Under the pieces are notes generated by a model. The model was given only the letters and a program-made list of their open reading frames with translations, ran no database searches and had not been told where the DNA came from. A stretch of 64,000 bases of DNA, taken from the NCBI GenBank assembly GCA_949316235.1, contig OX438750.1:3176501-3240500 (forward strand). The letters run 5' to 3'. Source of the stretch: Oegoconia quadripuncta (taxonomy: Eukaryota; Arthropoda; Insecta; Lepidoptera; Autostichidae). Of this stretch, positions 63,880 to 64,000 are shown in pieces. The first letter of the stretch is position 1, and every line of letters begins with the position of its first letter. The translations under genes were made by a program, and so were the position numbers.

Positions 63880-64000
63880 GACCGATTGGTGTAGTGGATA
63901 GTGACCCTGTCAGCGAAACCAATAGTTGCGGGTTCGAATCCCGCGAGGGGTGAATGTTTGTGTGATGAGTGCGAACATTTATTGCCGAATCATGGATGTT
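63880..64000 (+). mobile_element. SINE-B, cut by window edge
   Basis: Head CGACCGATTGGTGTAGTGGA, TAGTGACCCTGTCAGCGAAA, B box GGGTTCGAATCCCGCGAGG, then the body start TGAATGTTTGTGTGATGAGT; runs off the right edge. Confidence 0.88.

Noticed and set aside
63895..63945. tRNA-like sequences with good B boxes (also at 1548, 15040, 32700, 62280 and others)
   Set aside because: Each is the head of a repeated SINE with a 150-300 bp body; none closes a proper acceptor stem, so no tRNA gene is called.

Overview
The window is AT-rich animal nuclear DNA, most likely from a moth or butterfly (Lepidoptera). It carries two multi-exon host genes with clean GT-AG introns, a nested protease-like gene, and a very dense mixture of retroposons. 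Several repeats look lepidopteran: tRNA-derived SINEs whose heads carry pol III A/B boxes, 5'-truncated non-LTR retrotransposon ends, and Lep1-like Helitrons that begin at ACTAATATTATAAATGCGAAAG and end at GCGGGCGAAAAGCTAGT. Family names for host genes and transposons rest on recognition of conserved motifs, not on a database search.

Left part (about 0.95-25.5 kb, minus strand): eight exons of a DPP8/9-type cytosolic dipeptidyl peptidase. They run from the ATG at 25505 to an exon ending at 951. Together they give 1269 nt (423 codons) in one frame, covering the N-terminal region and much of the beta-propeller, including the Glu-Glu dyad. The catalytic hydrolase domain lies beyond the left edge. 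A non-catalytic serine protease homolog (8808-9641, plus strand) sits inside one intron. A 3.4 kb DNA transposon with a spliced, chimeric Mutator-like/reverse transcriptase ORF (15.57-19.02 kb) sits inside another.

Centre (25.5-26.65 kb): the DPP8/9 gene and a CNNM/unextended gene are divergently arranged, with 1144 bp between their start codons, so this interval probably holds both promoters.

Right part (26.65-60.91 kb, plus strand): six exons of a CNNM (cyclin M, Drosophila uex) metal transporter/regulator. They encode a signal peptide, an apparently duplicated ectodomain, the DUF21 membrane domain and the start of the first CBS domain, then run off the right edge. Intron 1 is about 26 kb and is essentially a transposon graveyard.

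The most unusual items are: the chimeric ORF inside the TIR element; a retroposon headed by a 31-bp minisatellite with a perfect 15-bp target-site duplication; an RT-derived tandem array of about 140 bp units; two inverted copies of a degenerate tyrosine-recombinase (Crypton-like) element; the duplicated CNNM ectodomain; a TATCGATA-rich cluster; and several nested foldback elements.

Repeat names used here are local labels. SINE-A is the abundant ~330 bp tRNA-derived SINE; SINE-B, SINE-C and SINE-D are three further SINEs; LINE-1 to LINE-10 are non-LTR families told apart by their C-terminal ORF or 3' tail; MITE-1 to MITE-3 are foldback DNA elements.
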